Positions 47,878-49,156 of a stretch of 49,156 bases of DNA are shown piece by piece. The first letter of the stretch is position 1, and each line of letters begins with the position of its first letter. Made by a program: the position numbers and the translations under genes. The notes under the pieces are model-generated. The model did not search any database, was not told the DNA's origin, and was given only the letters and a program-made list of their open reading frames with translations. The DNA is from Prochlorococcus sp. AG-363-C20 (lineage in GTDB: Bacteria > Cyanobacteriota > Cyanobacteriia > PCC-6307 > Cyanobiaceae), in assembly GCA_003280295.1 (NCBI GenBank), contig QCFI01000012.1, positions 1-49,156 on the forward strand, given 5' to 3'.

Positions 47878-49156
47878 TGAAAAGTCCCTTTGTCCCTAAT
47901 GGGTTGGTTAGTGATTTGGCATCTGTTTCTGATTTGCAGATTCTCAAGACACCCTCTGAAAGAGAACGCCTCTCTCGTGATTTCTTTGATTATTCACCAG
48001 TTTTAGTAAAGAAACTAGAAGGATGTTGTGCTGATCTTGTAGTTCGTCCTTCCTCGGTTGAAGCAGTTGCTTCTGTTGCTGGCATATGTAAGAGATACCA
48101 CATTCCATTAACTTTGCGCGGAGCGGGCACAGGCAATTATGGCCAGTGTGTACCTCTTGCTGGGGGCATTGTGATGGTTATGAGTGAGTTACGTAAGATT
48201 CGTGATTTCAAGCCTCTTAGTGGAGAAGTTACAGTTGAAACGGGTTGTTTACTTGTTGATGTTGATAGGTATCTATTTGGTAAGGGTCGTCAGTTGCGTC
48301 TTCTCCCAAGTACTTGGAAGAGCGCCTCTGTAGGTGGATTTGTGGCTGGAGGTTCTGGGGGGATTGGGTCTGTTAGATGGGGTTTTTTGCGCGACCCTGG
48401 TCATTTGTTAGACCTTGAGGTCATTACAGTTGAGGATAATCCTCGAAAATTACATCTTGAGGCCAAGGATGCAGAAGCTTTGAACCATGCCTATGGCACA
48501 AATGGAATTATTACAGCTTTAACCCTTTCAACTACTCATGCTGTGGCATGGCAAGAAGTGGTAATTGATTGTGGTGATTGGTCACTGGCAGTAAATCTTC
48601 TTCAGTCTTGTGCTCGAGCAGCAGTAGACCTCCATCTTTGTACTTTGCTTGAGCAAAAAATTATTGAAAATATTCCGACTTGGTCAGGCCCCCCTATGGG
48701 CAAGCATAGGCTTTTGATATTGGTAGCTCCAGATGGTGTGAGCACAATCGAACGCTTGACAAATGCAGCAGGAGCTTCATTTAACCTTTTGGGCCCTGAG
48801 AATCACAGAAGCGGTAGTGGCTTGAGGGAACTTACGTGGAATCACACCACATTGCATATGCGTGCATTAGATCCTGATTGGACTTATTTGCAAATGCTTT
48901 TGCCACAGCCTGAATTAGAAGCAATGAATGCTCTTTCAACTAGATGGGGAGATGATCTCCTCTGGCACTTGGAAGCTGTGCGTCAACAGGGAGTGCAACG
49001 TTTAGCAGCCTTGCCAATTGTGCGTTGGCGAGGAGTAGATACGTTGGAAGAGTTGATAAGTCATTGCAAAGATATTGGAGCTATTTTATTTAACCCTCAT
49101 GTAATTACTGTTGAAGATGGAGGACTTGGGATTGTTGATGCTGATCAAGTGGAGAT
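47877..49156 (+). CDS. FAD-linked oxidase (GlcD-type, PCMH domain), 3' end cut by window
   Basis: A frame open from ATG 47877 to the window end (426 codons) encodes an FAD-binding type-4 (PCMH) oxidase. The FAD-binding half has VVRPSSVEAVASVAGICKRY, LRGAGTGNYGQCVPLAGGIV, VETGCLLVDVDRYL, GKGRQLRLLPSTWKSASVGG and GFVAGGSGGIGSVRWGFLRD, then the cap domain. It resembles GlcD/lactate-oxidase-like proteins, but the substrate is unknown. It overlaps the amidohydrolase stop by one base (TAATG), so it is the second gene of a coupled pair. The C-terminus and any third gene lie outside. Confidence 0.88.
   Translation, partial: MKSPFVPNGLVSDLASVSDLQILKTPSERERLSRDFFDYSPVLVKKLEGCCADLVVRPSSVEAVASVAGICKRYHIPLTLRGAGTGNYGQCVPLAGGIVMVMSELRKIRDFKPLSGEVTVETGCLLVDVDRYLFGKGRQLRLLPSTWKSASVGGFVAGGSGGIGSVRWGFLRDPGHLLDLEVITVEDNPRKLHLEAKDAEALNHAYGTNGIITALTLSTTHAVAWQEVVIDCGDWSLAVNLLQSCARAAVDLHLCTLLEQKIIENIPTWSGPPMGKHRLLILVAPDGVSTIERLTNAAGASFNLLGPENHRSGSGLRELTWNHTTLHMRALDPDWTYLQMLLPQPELEAMNALSTRWGDDLLWHLEAVRQQGVQRLAALPIVRWRGVDTLEELISHCKDIGAILFNPHVITVEDGGLGIVDADQVE

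Overview
The window looks like a chromosomal segment of a marine picocyanobacterium, most probably a low-light Prochlorococcus (Synechococcus/Cyanobium as the less likely alternative). The reasons are: an AT-rich composition with short gaps; the cyanobacterial-only genes kaiB/kaiC, nblS, clpR with clpP3, the DUF1825, DUF3086 and DUF3119 families, and a cyanobacterial Omp85; a streamlined layout with many 1-4 nt overlaps; and many very small orphan ORFs. I see no insertion sequence, phage module, CRISPR array or rRNA. The species call is an inference from gene content. It was not checked by any search.

Layout. 1-5.4 kb: end of kaiB, kaiC, then the convergent sensor kinase nblS and purD. 5.4-12.9 kb (+): a secreted unknown, purC, an Omp85/BamA protein and a tightly packed lipid A block lpxC-fabZ-lpxA-lpxB, followed by an exported msrA and a 70-aa orphan. 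13.9-16.1 kb (-): pepA and a GIY-YIG domain protein. 16.1-16.7 kb has no convincing gene. 16.7-19.1 kb (+): DUF1825, tyrS, pyrF. 19.0-23.3 kb (-): plsY, DUF3086, DUF3119, an MlaE-type lipid permease and a GPH-type transporter, the last three joined by 1-4 nt overlaps. 23.4-27.7 kb: tRNA-Gly, glgX (-), a degenerate metallo-beta-lactamase-fold protein, HU and gluQRS (+). 27.7-31.4 kb: an accessory-looking stretch of small orphan proteins (53-145 aa), AT-rich palindromes, hairpins and a truncated NdhF-like gene. 31.5-33.5 kb (+): a GT4 glycosyltransferase and a phosphoglycosyl transferase. 33.5-38.2 kb (-): cobD, ilvC, clpP3, clpR, and a PIN/TRAM protein. 38.3-40.5 kb: hemW (+), panB (-, with a 110-bp tail overlap) and the SRP RNA (+). 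40.5-46.4 kb (-): ftsZ, a membrane J-domain protein, ftsQ, an unknown, ddl, miaB and tRNA-His. 46.6 kb to the end (+): a CodA-like amidohydrolase coupled to an FAD oxidase that runs off the window.

How the genes fit together. Most of the window is housekeeping: purine and pyrimidine synthesis, envelope assembly (lipid A, outer-membrane insertion, lipid transport, septum and peptidoglycan), proteolysis, tRNA charging and modification, and cofactors. The clock genes kaiB/kaiC run tail-to-tail into nblS. KaiC keeps its phosphorylation sites, but its C-terminal tail differs from the KaiA-docking peptide of Synechococcus elongatus.

I found no clear-cut new multi-gene system. The stretches that reward a second look are the small-protein region at 27.7-31.4 kb with its candidate structured RNAs, the MlaE-GPH transporter pair, the amidohydrolase-FAD oxidase pair, and the hemW/panB coding overlap. 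Several small genes below the usual size cut-off are described from my own reading of the sequence.
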